40,796 nucleotides of DNA from an uncultured Clostridia bacterium (GCA_947631745.1 CANRMM010000008.1:1-40796); one strand, 5' to 3'; counted from the first letter of the stretch, positions 1 through 8,474 are shown. The notes: generated by a model from the letters alone, not told the origin. Program-made: numbers and translations.

Positions 1-142
1 TCTGCCCTCTTACAGGAAATCACTTGATCTCTTTTGTGCTTTTTGACGAATTTATTCTGGAGATGCTCATTTATAGTTCTTTACTATTTTCTTAACTATT
101 AGCTGTTAGAATGAAATCATTAAAGAAAAGGAGGTCTATAAA

Positions 143-1054
143 ATGGACTATGTTTTAACAACAAATGCTTTAAGTAAACATTATCGAAATTTTAAAGCTT
201 TGAATGGTCTTTCTATGCATGTACCTAAAGGTTCAATCTATGGATTTGTTGGAAAGAATGGAGCAGGAAAAACGACATTGATTCGTTTAATAAGCGGATT
301 GCAGCCTGTTACATCAGGGGAGTATGTACTATATGGGAGAAAAAATACCGATAGTGATATAAGTAAATCACGTAGACGAATGGGGGCAGTTGTGGAAACT
401 CCATCAATTTATATGAGTATGACAGCAGAAGAAAACTTAAAAGAGCAATATAGAGTACTTGGATTGCCATCATTTGATGGAATATCTGAAATTCTTAAGC
501 TTGTAGGTTTGGAGAATACAGGTAAGAAAAAAGCAAAAAACTTTTCACTTGGTATGCGTCAAAGACTTGGGATTGCAATTACTTTAGTGGGAAGTCCAGA
601 TTTTCTTGTTTTGGATGAGCCTATCAATGGTCTTGACCCACAGGGTATTATTGAAATACGTGAATTGATTTTAAAACTTAATCGTGAAAAACAAATTACT
701 GTTTTAATTTCAAGCCATATTCTTGATGAATTATCTCGTCTAGCTACTCACTATGGATTTATAGATGGCGGAAAAATGGTTAAGGAAATCAGTGCGGAAG
801 AACTTGAAATGGCTTGCAGGAAATGTACAAGAGTTCAGGTTTCAGATACAAAAGCACTTGTAAAAGTACTTGATAGAATGAATTTAGAGTATAGCGTAAT
901 AGACAATTTAAATGCTGATATTTTTGCTAAAGTTAATGTTACAAAGTTTGTTAATGAATTGACGAAAGAAAATTGTGAAGTATTTTCAATGAATGAACAT
1001 GATGAAAGTTTAGAAAGCTACTTTGTTAATTTAGTAGGAGGGGAAAGAAAATGA
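143..1054 (+). CDS. ABC transporter ATP-binding protein (BcrA/lantibiotic-immunity type)
   Basis: This is a 303-aa cytoplasmic ATPase subunit of an ABC-2 type exporter. Walker A GKNGAGKT is at about residues 37-44, the signature appears as FSLGMRQR near 134-141, Walker B with FLVLDEPINGLDP is near 154-166, and the H-loop is in LISSHILDE. The C-terminal ~80 residues form the extension usual in BcrA-like ATPases. A strong AAGGAGGT ribosome binding site supports the ATG. The stop overlaps the start of the permease by 4 nt (ATGA), so the two are translationally coupled. BcrA-type pairs usually give resistance or immunity to bacitracin, lantibiotics or similar peptides. The substrate here is inferred from family and from the adjacent kinase, and cannot be read from the sequence. 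Confidence 0.9.
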   Translation: MDYVLTTNALSKHYRNFKALNGLSMHVPKGSIYGFVGKNGAGKTTLIRLISGLQPVTSGEYVLYGRKNTDSDISKSRRRMGAVVETPSIYMSMTAEENLKEQYRVLGLPSFDGISEILKLVGLENTGKKKAKNFSLGMRQRLGIAITLVGSPDFLVLDEPINGLDPQGIIEIRELILKLNREKQITVLISSHILDELSRLATHYGFIDGGKMVKEISAEELEMACRKCTRVQVSDTKALVKVLDRMNLEYSVIDNLNADIFAKVNVTKFVNELTKENCEVFSMNEHDESLESYFVNLVGGERK

Positions 1055-1914
1055 ATCGATTGATAAATGCGAATTTTGCAAGACTTTTCAAAAGTGTAAT
1101 TTTTAAATTAGCTATGGCGTTTTCAATTGGAATAGGTGCTTTCGCTCCTATTATGCGTTATATTGATATAAAGAAAAATTCAGACCTTTATGAAAAATTA
1201 GGTGCAAGTTTGTATAGAAGTGTAGATGGTTTAATTTTTGTTGGTGGATTGTATCTTATGTTTGCAGCAGCAGTAATAGTTGGAATTTTTGTTGGAACAG
1301 AATATTCAGATGGAACTATTAGAAATAAAATTGTTGTGGGTCGAACAAGAATATCAATATATATATCTAATCTTATTACATGTGTTGTTGCAAATTTAAT
1401 TGTACATTTATCTTATATTATAACAGTTTTAATTTTAGGTAATATACTTTTAGAACCTACAGCTCTATCAATAAAACAAATTTTATTATTAACTTTTTTA
1501 AGTTGTTTAGCTATGATTTCAATAACTGCTATTTTTTTATTGCTTTCTATGCTAATTCAAAGTAAAGCGGTAGCCTCTGTTGTAATTTTGATTGTAACTA
1601 TTGTTTTATTTTGTGCTACTATGACTATCTCTAATAAATTAAGGCAACCAGAATATCTTGATAGTTATTCTATTACTAATGAAGAGACGGGAGAAACTGT
1701 GGATACAGAAAAAGGTAAAAATCCTGATTATTTGATAGGAACAAAGCGAAAGGTCTATGAATTTTTAAATGATTTTATTCCTACATCTCAATTTTATCAA
1801 GTTGCTATGGAACAAACCGATAATTCTGGTAAGATGGCGGGATATTCATGTATTATTTTACTTATTACAACGGGTGCAGGTATTTTAGTGTTTAGAAAGA
1901 AAGATTTAAAATAA
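1051..1914 (+). CDS. ABC-2 type transporter permease
   Basis: This is a 287-aa hydrophobic membrane protein with about six predicted transmembrane segments. The first lies near residues 17-37 (FKLAMAFSIGIGAFAP) and the last ends just before a basic FRKKDLK tail. The motif GTEYSDGTIRNKI after the second segment is typical of ABC-2 permeases of the BcrB/lantibiotic-immunity type. A soluble loop lies near residues 195-245, before the last segment. It overlaps the ATPase gene by 4 nt and is followed 19 nt later by the kinase gene, giving a three-gene unit. It should form the membrane part of the exporter whose ATPase is encoded upstream. Confidence 0.87.
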   Translation: MNRLINANFARLFKSVIFKLAMAFSIGIGAFAPIMRYIDIKKNSDLYEKLGASLYRSVDGLIFVGGLYLMFAAAVIVGIFVGTEYSDGTIRNKIVVGRTRISIYISNLITCVVANLIVHLSYIITVLILGNILLEPTALSIKQILLLTFLSCLAMISITAIFLLLSMLIQSKAVASVVILIVTIVLFCATMTISNKLRQPEYLDSYSITNEETGETVDTEKGKNPDYLIGTKRKVYEFLNDFIPTSQFYQVAMEQTDNSGKMAGYSCIILLITTGAGILVFRKKDLK

Positions 1915-1933
1915 TAATAAGGAAGTGATATTA

Positions 1934-2815
1934 TTGTTTTGGCTTATAAGTATTTTAAGTTTGCTAATATCAATTATAATTATTCTACTTGTAAAAATTT
2001 ATATTATGAAAAAATCTGCGATAGAGATAAAAGAAAAACTTTCTGAAAAACTTGAGTCAGACACTAATACACTTATTGATATATCTTCAAATGATAAAGA
2101 TATGCGAAATCTTGCTGAAAGTTTAAATGTTCAACTTAAACAATTGAATGAAGAGCGACATCGCTTTCAGCTTGGAGATGCAGAGCTTAAAGAGGCAATT
2201 ACAAATATCTCACATGACTTAAGAACACCATTAACAACGATATGTGGATATTTAGATTTGCTTGAGCAGGAAGAAAAATCAGAAAAGGTAAACAAGTATT
2301 TAAAAATTATATCAGAGAGAACAAATGCAGTAAGACAATTGACAGATGAAATGTTAAGATACTCTATTGTTTTATCTGAAGATAAAGACTTTAATCTTGA
2401 AGATGTTATTGTAAATAATATTTTGGAAGAAAGTATTTCTAATTTTTATGCTGATATTAAAAATGCTGAATTAATCCCAGATATAGATATATGTTATAAA
2501 AAAGTACATCGGATGCTAAATAAAAATGCCTTGATGAGAATTTTTTCAAATATTATTTCAAACGCAATAAAGTATAGTGATTGTGATTTGAAAATTGTGC
2601 TTACAGAAAATTGTAATATTATTTTTTCAAATAAATCTGAAAAATTGAATTCTGTCAGTGTATTCAGGTTATTTGATAGATTCTATACAGTTGAAACAGC
2701 AGGGAAATCAACAGGATTGGGTCTTTCTATTGCAAAACATCTTACAGAGCAAATGAATGGAAATATATATGCTTCATATAAAAATGACAGGCTATATATT
2801 ACATTGCATTTTTAA
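1934..2815 (+). CDS. Sensor histidine kinase (lantibiotic-type, single-TM)
   Basis: This is a membrane-anchored histidine kinase of about 293 aa with one N-terminal transmembrane helix and almost no extracellular part. The HisKA H-box is ITNISHDLRTPL, with the phosphoacceptor histidine near residue 94. The N-box is IISNAIKYS, and the ATP lid and G2 box are STGLGLSIAKH. The G1 position reads IIFSN rather than DxGxG, a variant I associate with short kinases next to lantibiotic-immunity ABC genes. The track begins at GTG 1925, but the Shine-Dalgarno AAGGAAGTGA at 1919-1928 covers that codon, so TTG 1934 is the better start. No response regulator follows. The partner may be encoded left of the window. 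Confidence 0.85.
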   Translation: MFWLISILSLLISIIIILLVKIYIMKKSAIEIKEKLSEKLESDTNTLIDISSNDKDMRNLAESLNVQLKQLNEERHRFQLGDAELKEAITNISHDLRTPLTTICGYLDLLEQEEKSEKVNKYLKIISERTNAVRQLTDEMLRYSIVLSEDKDFNLEDVIVNNILEESISNFYADIKNAELIPDIDICYKKVHRMLNKNALMRIFSNIISNAIKYSDCDLKIVLTENCNIIFSNKSEKLNSVSVFRLFDRFYTVETAGKSTGLGLSIAKHLTEQMNGNIYASYKNDRLYITLHF

Positions 2816-2827
2816 TTTATTATTTAT

Positions 2828-2868
2828 AAAAATCGATTTAGCATAAATTTTGCAAGGTCGATTTTTTT
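2828..2868 (+). terminator. Rho-independent terminator of the first ABC/kinase unit
   Basis: An A-rich arm ending in AAATCGA pairs with TCGATTT, followed by a run of seven T residues. The loop is about 20 nt. It lies 12 nt after the kinase stop codon. Confidence 0.6.
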
Positions 2869-2885
2869 ATTTCTTATATAGACTA

Positions 2886-2914
2886 TTGACAAATGTAAAA
2901 GTATCATATATAAT
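2886..2914 (+). promoter_or_regulatory. Consensus sigma-A promoter
   Basis: TTGACA and TATAAT are separated by exactly 17 nt, a full match to the vegetative consensus. The predicted transcription start lies about 30 nt before the small cysteine-rich gene at 2952. It is the best -35/-10 pair I found in the window. Confidence 0.85.
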
Positions 2915-2951
2915 AACAATTAAAATAAAAAATTATCTGGAGATATAAACT

Positions 2952-3122
2952 ATGAATGATTGTGAAACATGTGCTTATTATTCTTATGATGATGAATGGG
3001 ATTCCTATTTGTGCGAACGAAATCTTGATGAAGATGAATATGCAAGATTATTGCAGGGTCATTATAAGAGATGTCCATATTATCATGACGGAGATGAATA
3101 CAAAATTGCAATAAAACAATAA
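2952..3122 (+). CDS. Small cysteine-rich protein, DUF6472-like
   Basis: This 56-aa ORF is too short for the track. It has a GGAG ribosome binding site 9 nt upstream, a perfect promoter and its own terminator, so it is very likely real. The protein is acidic, with Cys at 4, 7, 21 and 41 (CETC near the start, then a single Cys, then CPYY). This suggests a zinc or other metal site. The pattern CxxC ... LDEDEY ... CPY ... GDEYKI matches my memory of the DUF6472 family of small clostridial proteins, whose function is unknown. It is monocistronic between two peptide-transporter modules, and nothing in its sequence links it functionally to either. Confidence 0.8.
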   Translation: MNDCETCAYYSYDDEWDSYLCERNLDEDEYARLLQGHYKRCPYYHDGDEYKIAIKQ

Positions 3123-3136
3123 TTCTAAATATAAAA

Positions 3137-3180
3137 ACGACTGCGAAACATATGATAATGTTTCGCAGTCGTCCTTTTTA
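3137..3180. terminator. Strong bidirectional terminator
   Basis: A perfect 15-bp stem (ACGACTGCGAAACAT with its complement) closes a 6-nt loop. T-rich tracts lie on the 3' side in both directions (CCTTTTTA on +, TTTTTATATTT on -). It ends the small cysteine-protein transcript on + and probably the Bce-like transporter transcript on -. Confidence 0.9.
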
Positions 3181-3287
3181 AATATTTTAAACAGATTGGG
3201 AGTCTGTTATTTAGGAAAAGCAAATTTAATATCTATCTTAATTACTTATTTATTCTTAAATCTTATTATCTAATTTATCTTATCTTT

Positions 3288-5294
3288 TTATTGTTTACTT
3301 ACAATTTTATAGTAGCTTATAGATGTAATCTTATAAACTAATACATAGAAAATAGCAAATACAGCAAATGAACCAGCCGTAATACCAATTAAAAGAGATG
3401 TATTACATAATCCGAATAGTCTGAGCAATTTTAATAAAATCGGAAAAGCAAATCCTGTATGGATTCCAGCTGTGATGAGAGGAGCAAAGAATACTGTAAG
3501 AACCTGAGAATTTATACTTTTTTTGATTTCCTGTTTTGTCATGCCTACTTTTTGCATAATCTCAAATTTATCAGCATCCTCATATCCTTCGGTAATCTGT
3601 TTATAATACATAATTAAAACAGCTGCAAATATGAATACAACACTAAGTAATATTCCAAGGAAGAAGATTCCTCCGAACATTGAGTAAAAACTTTCTCTGT
3701 TGTAAATAACGCTGTCAGTTTTAACCGATGGGAAATTTTCGTCTTTTGATTGAAGATTTGAAATCTCATAACGAATTTCATCAAAAATTGCTGTTTCTTC
3801 ATTATCTTCACAATTCAAGTTAAATCCATAGTAATTTTTAAATAATGAAGCATTATCACCATATTGTTTTAATTGAAAATCATAGATTTTATTGAGTTGT
3901 TCCACATCAGAAACAAATATAAATACCACAGGTACTGAAAGCGCAGAAGAATCATTTACTATATCTTTGTTAAATTCATCTACTTGTTCTTTTATTTTCA
4001 GTGACTGAAATCCATCAATTGTAAACTCGTGATACATATAATCTGATTTATTTGTATACATGATTATTTCATCATTTTCAAGTGTCTCATTTTTATTCAT
4101 CAGTCTATTGTATTCATCAATTGTAAATACATATAGTTGAGTAAGTTTACTATAGTCTCCTGTATTTTCAATTTTCATTATGCTTCCGCCTAATGTACCA
4201 GCTACCGGAAGACAGTTATAGTATAATAAATTATCAATATTAAGATTATGATTTTCAACAATTTTCTCAGATACTCCTTTTACAGCATTAGTATATTGTT
4301 CGTCAATGGAGTATGTTTCCATAGCTATTTCTCTTGGATAACGATTATGGATAGAATCTTCTTTACCAATATATAAGCATAATGTTGAAGAAATCATTAC
4401 AAGAACCATAGTTGAAAGTATACATATTGACGCTAAACTTGCTCCATTTCTTTTCATTCTATATGACATAGATGATATTGAAACAAAGTGTTCAGTTTTG
4501 TAATAATATCTTTTATTTTTCTGAAGCATTTTGCAAAGTGTAACTGAACCTACAGTAAAAAGTATATATGTTGCAACAATTACCATAATAACTGCAACAA
4601 AGAACATAAGAAGAGCTGACATAGGGTCTCTAATTGTACATGAAATGTAATATGCAATTCCAAGGATAATTAAACCTATGAAAGCAAGAAACCATTTAGC
4701 TTTTGGTGGCTTTTCTCCGCTTTTATCACTATGAAGAAGTTCTATTGGTTTGGAAGTATGAATCTGTCTTAATGAATTAAGTAAAATGAGAAGGAAAACA
4801 GCTCCAAATAATAGTATAGAATTTATGATTGCTTGTTTTTCAATTGTAAAACCTAAAGAGATATTTTCTCCAAGCATTTTTGCTGTACAAAGTTCAGATA
4901 ATTTTGAGAGTAATATTCCTAATCCTAATCCTGCTATAATAGAAGATGAAAAGGTAATCAATGTTTCCCAGATTAGAATAGAAGCAATATTTTTCTTTCC
5001 CATACCAAGTATATTATAAAGACCGAATTCTTTTTTTCTTCGACGCATTACAAATGAATTGGTATAAAGTAAAAAAATAAATGAAAATACAGCTATAACT
5101 CCTGTACCCCATGATAGAATCATTTGCATATCACGGCCGCCTGTCATGTTATAAAGTGATTTACTATAAGTTAAGTAAGAAACAATATAATACATCATTA
5201 CAATTCCAACAGATGTAAGTATATAAGGCAAATATATTTTGCCATTTTTACGCATTCCTTGTACAGCAAGATGTGCATAAAACATACTATTCAT
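3288..5294 (-). CDS. BceB-like ABC transporter permease (FtsX type)
   Basis: This is a permease of about 668 aa with the BceB layout: a first helix near the N-terminus, several helices up to about residue 310, a large extracellular domain of roughly 200 residues (about 325-540), and three C-terminal helices. FtsX-like stretches are RRRKKEFGLYNILGMGKKNI and, near the C-terminus, EIMQKVGMTKQEIKKSINSQ. The track starts 22 codons earlier, but AGGCGGTGAT 6 nt before the ATG of MNSMFYAHLAVQGMRKN supports a start at 5294. This overlaps the ATPase stop by 8 nt. BceAB transporters free lipid II-cycle intermediates from peptide antibiotics such as bacitracin and also act as the sensor for the paired kinase. 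The exact peptide here is unknown. Confidence 0.9.
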   Translation of the reverse strand: MNSMFYAHLAVQGMRKNGKIYLPYILTSVGIVMMYYIVSYLTYSKSLYNMTGGRDMQMILSWGTGVIAVFSFIFLLYTNSFVMRRRKKEFGLYNILGMGKKNIASILIWETLITFSSSIIAGLGLGILLSKLSELCTAKMLGENISLGFTIEKQAIINSILLFGAVFLLILLNSLRQIHTSKPIELLHSDKSGEKPPKAKWFLAFIGLIILGIAYYISCTIRDPMSALLMFFVAVIMVIVATYILFTVGSVTLCKMLQKNKRYYYKTEHFVSISSMSYRMKRNGASLASICILSTMVLVMISSTLCLYIGKEDSIHNRYPREIAMETYSIDEQYTNAVKGVSEKIVENHNLNIDNLLYYNCLPVAGTLGGSIMKIENTGDYSKLTQLYVFTIDEYNRLMNKNETLENDEIIMYTNKSDYMYHEFTIDGFQSLKIKEQVDEFNKDIVNDSSALSVPVVFIFVSDVEQLNKIYDFQLKQYGDNASLFKNYYGFNLNCEDNEETAIFDEIRYEISNLQSKDENFPSVKTDSVIYNRESFYSMFGGIFFLGILLSVVFIFAAVLIMYYKQITEGYEDADKFEIMQKVGMTKQEIKKSINSQVLTVFFAPLITAGIHTGFAFPILLKLLRLFGLCNTSLLIGITAGSFAVFAIFYVLVYKITSISYYKIVSKQ

Positions 5295-6057
5295 TTCTAT
5301 CACCGCCTGTTGTAAGCAATAATGTAAGAGTATCAGATATTTTTTGATACATTTCATCATTAGAGCTGTTTCCTCTGTAAATTTGATGAAATACCTCTCC
5401 GTCTTTTATAAATAAAACCCTTCCTGCATGACTTGCAGCTTTAGTTGAGTGTGTTACCATTATAATAGTTTGACCTTCTTGATTTATATCATTGAAGACT
5501 TTTAATAAACTATCTGAGGAGCGTGAATCTAATGCACCTGTTGGTTCATCAGCAAGTATCAGTTTAGGATTTGTTATTAACGCTCTTGCGACAGCAGCCC
5601 TTTGTTTCTGTCCTCCTGAAACTTCATATGGATATTTGTTTAAAAGTTGTTTAATGCCAAGTTTTTCAGCGATTGGTTGTAAACGTCTTTCCATTGTCTG
5701 AGCTTTCTTGCCAGATAACACAAGGGGAAGAAAGATATTATCTTTTAAAGAAAAAGTATCAAGCAGATTAAAATCTTGAAATACAAATCCAAGGTTGTCA
5801 CGTCTGAATGATGTCATTTCTTTTTCTTTGATTGTTGAAAGGGGCTTACCCTCTAAAATAATGTCTCCCTTTGTAGGTTTATCAAGGGCAGCAAGTATAT
5901 TAAGCAAAGTTGTTTTACCTGAGCCCGATTCACCCATAATTGCTACATACTCACCATGTTCTACAGTAAAAGAGACATTTGACAGAGCTTGAACATGATT
6001 TCCACCAAAACGGGTAGTATAAATTTTTTCAACGCACTGTACTTCTAAAATTGTCAT
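5287..6057 (-). CDS. BceA-like ABC transporter ATPase
   Basis: This is a 256-aa ATPase of the MacB/LolD/BceA class. It has Walker A GESGSGKTT, Q-loop FVFQDFNLLDTFS, signature VSGGQKQR, Walker B LILADEPTGALD and H-loop IMVTHS. I start it at the ATG of MTILEVQCVEK because AAGGAGGT lies 8 nt upstream; the longer track start adds a non-conserved leader (MLCYNCF...). It overlaps the permease gene and has its own promoter region (see 6088-6154), separate from the two-component genes that lie upstream on the same strand. Confidence 0.92.
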   Translation of the reverse strand: MTILEVQCVEKIYTTRFGGNHVQALSNVSFTVEHGEYVAIMGESGSGKTTLLNILAALDKPTKGDIILEGKPLSTIKEKEMTSFRRDNLGFVFQDFNLLDTFSLKDNIFLPLVLSGKKAQTMERRLQPIAEKLGIKQLLNKYPYEVSGGQKQRAAVARALITNPKLILADEPTGALDSRSSDSLLKVFNDINQEGQTIIMVTHSTKAASHAGRVLFIKDGEVFHQIYRGNSSNDEMYQKISDTLTLLLTTGGDRNE

Positions 6058-6087
6058 TTTGAAAACCTCCTTTGTTTCAATAAAACA

Positions 6088-6154
6088 ATTATAGCATAAC
6101 AATCAGGTTTACAACATCTATTCATGTGACATTTTAAATTTTAATGTGACATTT
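6088..6154 (-). promoter_or_regulatory. Inducible promoter with direct-repeat operator of the Bce-like transporter
   Basis: On the minus strand an extended -10 (TGCTATAAT, core at plus 6088-6093) lies about 30 nt before the ATPase start, with no good -35. Upstream, AAAATGTCACAT occurs twice, with its ATGTGAC core at plus 6124 and 6144, exactly 20 nt apart. Two tandem sites about two helical turns apart upstream of a weak -35 fit activation by an OmpR-type response regulator. The adjacent regulator at 7178-7852 is the natural candidate. Confidence 0.6.
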
Positions 6155-6162
6155 TTGTAAGG

Positions 6163-7188
6163 TTATTCAATATCAAGTTTTTTTGAATTTAAATCAATAT
6201 AAAATGTACTGCCTTTTCCAACTTCAGATTTGACACTTATTTTATGAGATAATTTATCTAATGCTTTTTTTGACAAATATAATCCAAGACCTGTAGATTT
6301 TTTATTTGCTCTTCCATTGTATCCAGTAAATCCTTTTTCAAAAATACGGGGAATGTCTTCTGATGAAATTCCTATTCCAGTATCAGATATGCTTAAAATC
6401 TTATTTTTTGTAACAGCAATAGTTATTTGTCCTTTTTCTGTGTATTTTATAGCATTTGATAAAAGTTGTTCTATTGTAAATGACAGCCATTTTTCATCTG
6501 TAAGAACAGTAATATCAGTTTGTTCGTATTTTAAGTTAATTCTTTTTCGTATAAATTGAGGAGCAAATTTATGAATAGCATTTTTTATAATTTTATTTAG
6601 GTCATATTGTTTGAAAACAAAATCTGAAGAATTATTATCAAGTCTGAAGTAGGATAGAACCATTTCAACATACTGTTCAATACGGAATAATTCTGCTAAC
6701 AGTTCACGATGTTCTTCATTATCTTCACTTTTTAGAATCATTTGCATTACAGAAATAGGTGTTTTTATCTGATGAACCCATGTTGTATAGTAATCAATAC
6801 TTTCATTACGTTCATTAAGATATTTTGTAGTATTAAAATTATTTGTTTCTTTTAGCTTTTGAATCATATTTTGATAATCTTCTTCAGCAAGCGTGTGAGG
6901 TTTAGGAAGAGATTCAGTCATGATAAGAATATTATTAAGCAATTCTTCGCATTTTTCATGATGCTTGCAAAATATTTGAAAGTGGATAAATATTATTACA
7001 ATTCCAATAGTTATACAGAGAATTGTAGCATATAAAACGGCTTCTGTCTCAAGATTGTAAAGAGAAAAAACTAAAGCAAAAATAAATGAAAATAAAGAAA
7101 ATATAGTTAATACATATCGATACTGATGAAAATATTTTTTAAATAACTTGTATTTTTTCATTTTATTATATAATACCTCATAATTCAA
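6163..7188 (-). CDS. BceS-like intramembrane-sensing histidine kinase
   Basis: This is a 341-aa kinase. Two adjacent helices near residues 24-43 and 49-70 are joined by only a few residues, the hallmark of intramembrane-sensing kinases that read the state of a BceAB-type transporter. The H-box is TTWVHQIKTPISV, with the histidine near residue 139. The N-box is LLSNAIKYTEKG, G1 is SISDTGIGIS, and G2 is KSTGLGLYLSKKA. The start is TTG 7188 in the track, overlapping the response regulator stop, with a fair AATAGGAT upstream. An ATG nine codons later (MKKYKLFKK) is the alternative. The gene is coupled to the regulator and reads toward the transporter. Confidence 0.9.
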   Translation of the reverse strand: MNYEVLYNKMKKYKLFKKYFHQYRYVLTIFSLFSFIFALVFSLYNLETEAVLYATILCITIGIVIIFIHFQIFCKHHEKCEELLNNILIMTESLPKPHTLAEEDYQNMIQKLKETNNFNTTKYLNERNESIDYYTTWVHQIKTPISVMQMILKSEDNEEHRELLAELFRIEQYVEMVLSYFRLDNNSSDFVFKQYDLNKIIKNAIHKFAPQFIRKRINLKYEQTDITVLTDEKWLSFTIEQLLSNAIKYTEKGQITIAVTKNKILSISDTGIGISSEDIPRIFEKGFTGYNGRANKKSTGLGLYLSKKALDKLSHKISVKSEVGKGSTFYIDLNSKKLDIE

Positions 7189-7852
7189 TTATATATCCTA
7201 TTCCAACTTTAGTTTTAATAAAATCATGTAATCCAGAGCTATCCAATTTCTTACGAAGACGTGCAATATTTACTGTAAGAGTATTTTCTTCTACATAACA
7301 ATCCATTTGCCATAGTTTTGTCATTAGGGTATCACGGCTTACAGCTTTTCCTTTGTTTTCAAGTAAAGTTTGCAAAATACGAAACTCATTTTTTGTTAAT
7401 TCGATTTTTTTATTTTGATATAATAAAGTTGTATCATTTAGATTTAAAACGGCTCCTTTATGCTCTATAACTGGAATTTTATCTGACATATCATACGTTC
7501 GTCTAAGAATTGCCTGAACCTTTGCTATCATTACATTAGGGTCAACAGGCTTTGCAATAAAATCATCTCCTCCCATATTCATAGCCATTACAATATTCAT
7601 ATTATCCGAAGCAGATGAAATAAAAACAATTGGTATATTTGATATTTTTCTTAGTTCTGTACACCAATGGTATCCGTTGAAAAATGGAAGCATAATATCC
7701 AGTAAAACAATATGAGGGTCATATTCAATAAATTCAGGAATAATATTTTGAAAATTACGTATGCATCTTACATCATAGCTCCATGATTGAATATGTTTTT
7801 TCATTGCAGCAGCAAGTGCATTGTCATCCTCTACAATAAATATTTTATACAT
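7178..7852 (-). CDS. BceR-like OmpR-family response regulator
   Basis: This is a 224-aa DNA-binding response regulator. The receiver domain (1-115) has the acidic pocket EDD at 8-10, the phosphoacceptor Asp near 52 in LLDIMLPFFNG, and the conserved Lys in FIAKPVD. The C-terminal winged helix (about 125-224) has ELTKNEFRILQTLLE and VNIARLRKKLD. An AAGGAAGG ribosome binding site precedes the ATG. It overlaps the kinase gene by 11 nt. It probably binds the two ATGTCACAT sites upstream of the ATPase gene. It lies 52 nt after the Rrf2 gene on the same strand and may share that transcript. Confidence 0.92.
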   Translation of the reverse strand: MYKIFIVEDDNALAAAMKKHIQSWSYDVRCIRNFQNIIPEFIEYDPHIVLLDIMLPFFNGYHWCTELRKISNIPIVFISSASDNMNIVMAMNMGGDDFIAKPVDPNVMIAKVQAILRRTYDMSDKIPVIEHKGAVLNLNDTTLLYQNKKIELTKNEFRILQTLLENKGKAVSRDTLMTKLWQMDCYVEENTLTVNIARLRKKLDSSGLHDFIKTKVGIGYIIEL

Positions 7853-7904
7853 TTTAAATTTCCTTCCTTTATTTATTGTTCTTGTAGTTTATAAATTGAA
7901 TTTT

Positions 7905-8336
7905 TTAAATACAATAGTTATTTTCATCTATATTATGGTCAATAATATCTTGTAAAGTAATACTGTCTAGATATTCAGTTATTGTTTTATAAAGCCCTTC
8001 CCATACATAGAGTGTCATACATATATTAGCTCTTTGACATTCATTTGGAGAATGTTCAAGGCAAGAAATAGGAGCAAGATTTCCTTCTGTTATTCTTAGT
8101 ATTTCTCCAACAGTATATTTATCTGGAGTTCTTGCAAGCATATATCCACCCTGATAACCACGATTTATTTTTAATAATCCTGATTTACTAAGCAATGGAA
8201 CAATTTGTTCAAGGTATTTTTTTGAAACTCCCTGACGTTCTGCAATTTCTTTTAATGCAATGAATCCTTCATCATTACGAATTGCGAGTTCAAGAAGCAT
8301 TCTTAGTGCATATCTTCCTTTAGTCGATATTTTCAT
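7905..8336 (-). CDS. Rrf2-family transcriptional regulator (IscR-like, three cysteines)
   Basis: This is a 143-aa Rrf2 regulator. The N-terminal winged helix reads MKISTKGRYALRMLLELA with the wing RGYQGGYMLART. Three cysteines at about 92, 100 and 106 (SCLEHSPNEC then NIC) match the Fe-S-ligating region of IscR/NsrR-type members, so it may sense iron-sulfur or redox/nitrosative state. CymR-type members lack these cysteines. No isc/suf genes are near, so the target is unknown. A GGAG ribosome binding site and a clear promoter (8373-8401) precede it. It is divergent from the ATPase gene at 8510 and upstream of the Bce-like regulator in the same direction. Confidence 0.9.
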   Translation of the reverse strand: MKISTKGRYALRMLLELAIRNDEGFIALKEIAERQGVSKKYLEQIVPLLSKSGLLKINRGYQGGYMLARTPDKYTVGEILRITEGNLAPISCLEHSPNECQRANICMTLYVWEGLYKTITEYLDSITLQDIIDHNIDENNYCI

Positions 8337-8372
8337 TATATTAACTCCTTTTATAAAATTTTTATATATCCT

Positions 8373-8401
8373 ATTATAACATAGGTTTTGTATGTTTTCA
8401 A
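8373..8401 (-). promoter_or_regulatory. Sigma-A promoter of the Rrf2 gene
   Basis: Read on the minus strand, TTGAAA and TATAAT are separated by 17 nt. The -10 lies about 37 nt before the Rrf2 start. Rrf2 regulators often repress their own promoter, but I see no confident operator. Confidence 0.75.
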
Positions 8402-8439
8402 GTGTATTTTTATTGGTTAATAATTATTATTTAATTAGA

Positions 8440-8474
8440 ACTGTCACTAAACTGTAATAAGGCTATTATATAAT
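8440..8474 (+). promoter_or_regulatory. Promoter with 11-bp tandem repeats upstream of the third ABC operon
   Basis: ACTGTCACTAA (8440-8450) is followed at once by ACTGTAATAAG (8451-8461). They are two 11-bp direct repeats occupying the -35 position, 7 nt before the -10 TATAAT (8469-8474). No -35 hexamer is present. Tandem sites one helical turn apart are typical for OmpR-type activators. The regulator encoded at 11775 in the same gene cluster is the likely binder. Confidence 0.55.

Noticed and set aside
1-142. Promoter or partial gene at the left edge
   Set aside because: TTGACG at 43 and TATAGT at 72 are 23 nt apart and TAGAAT at 107 has no partner; no open frame with coding character. No claim is made.
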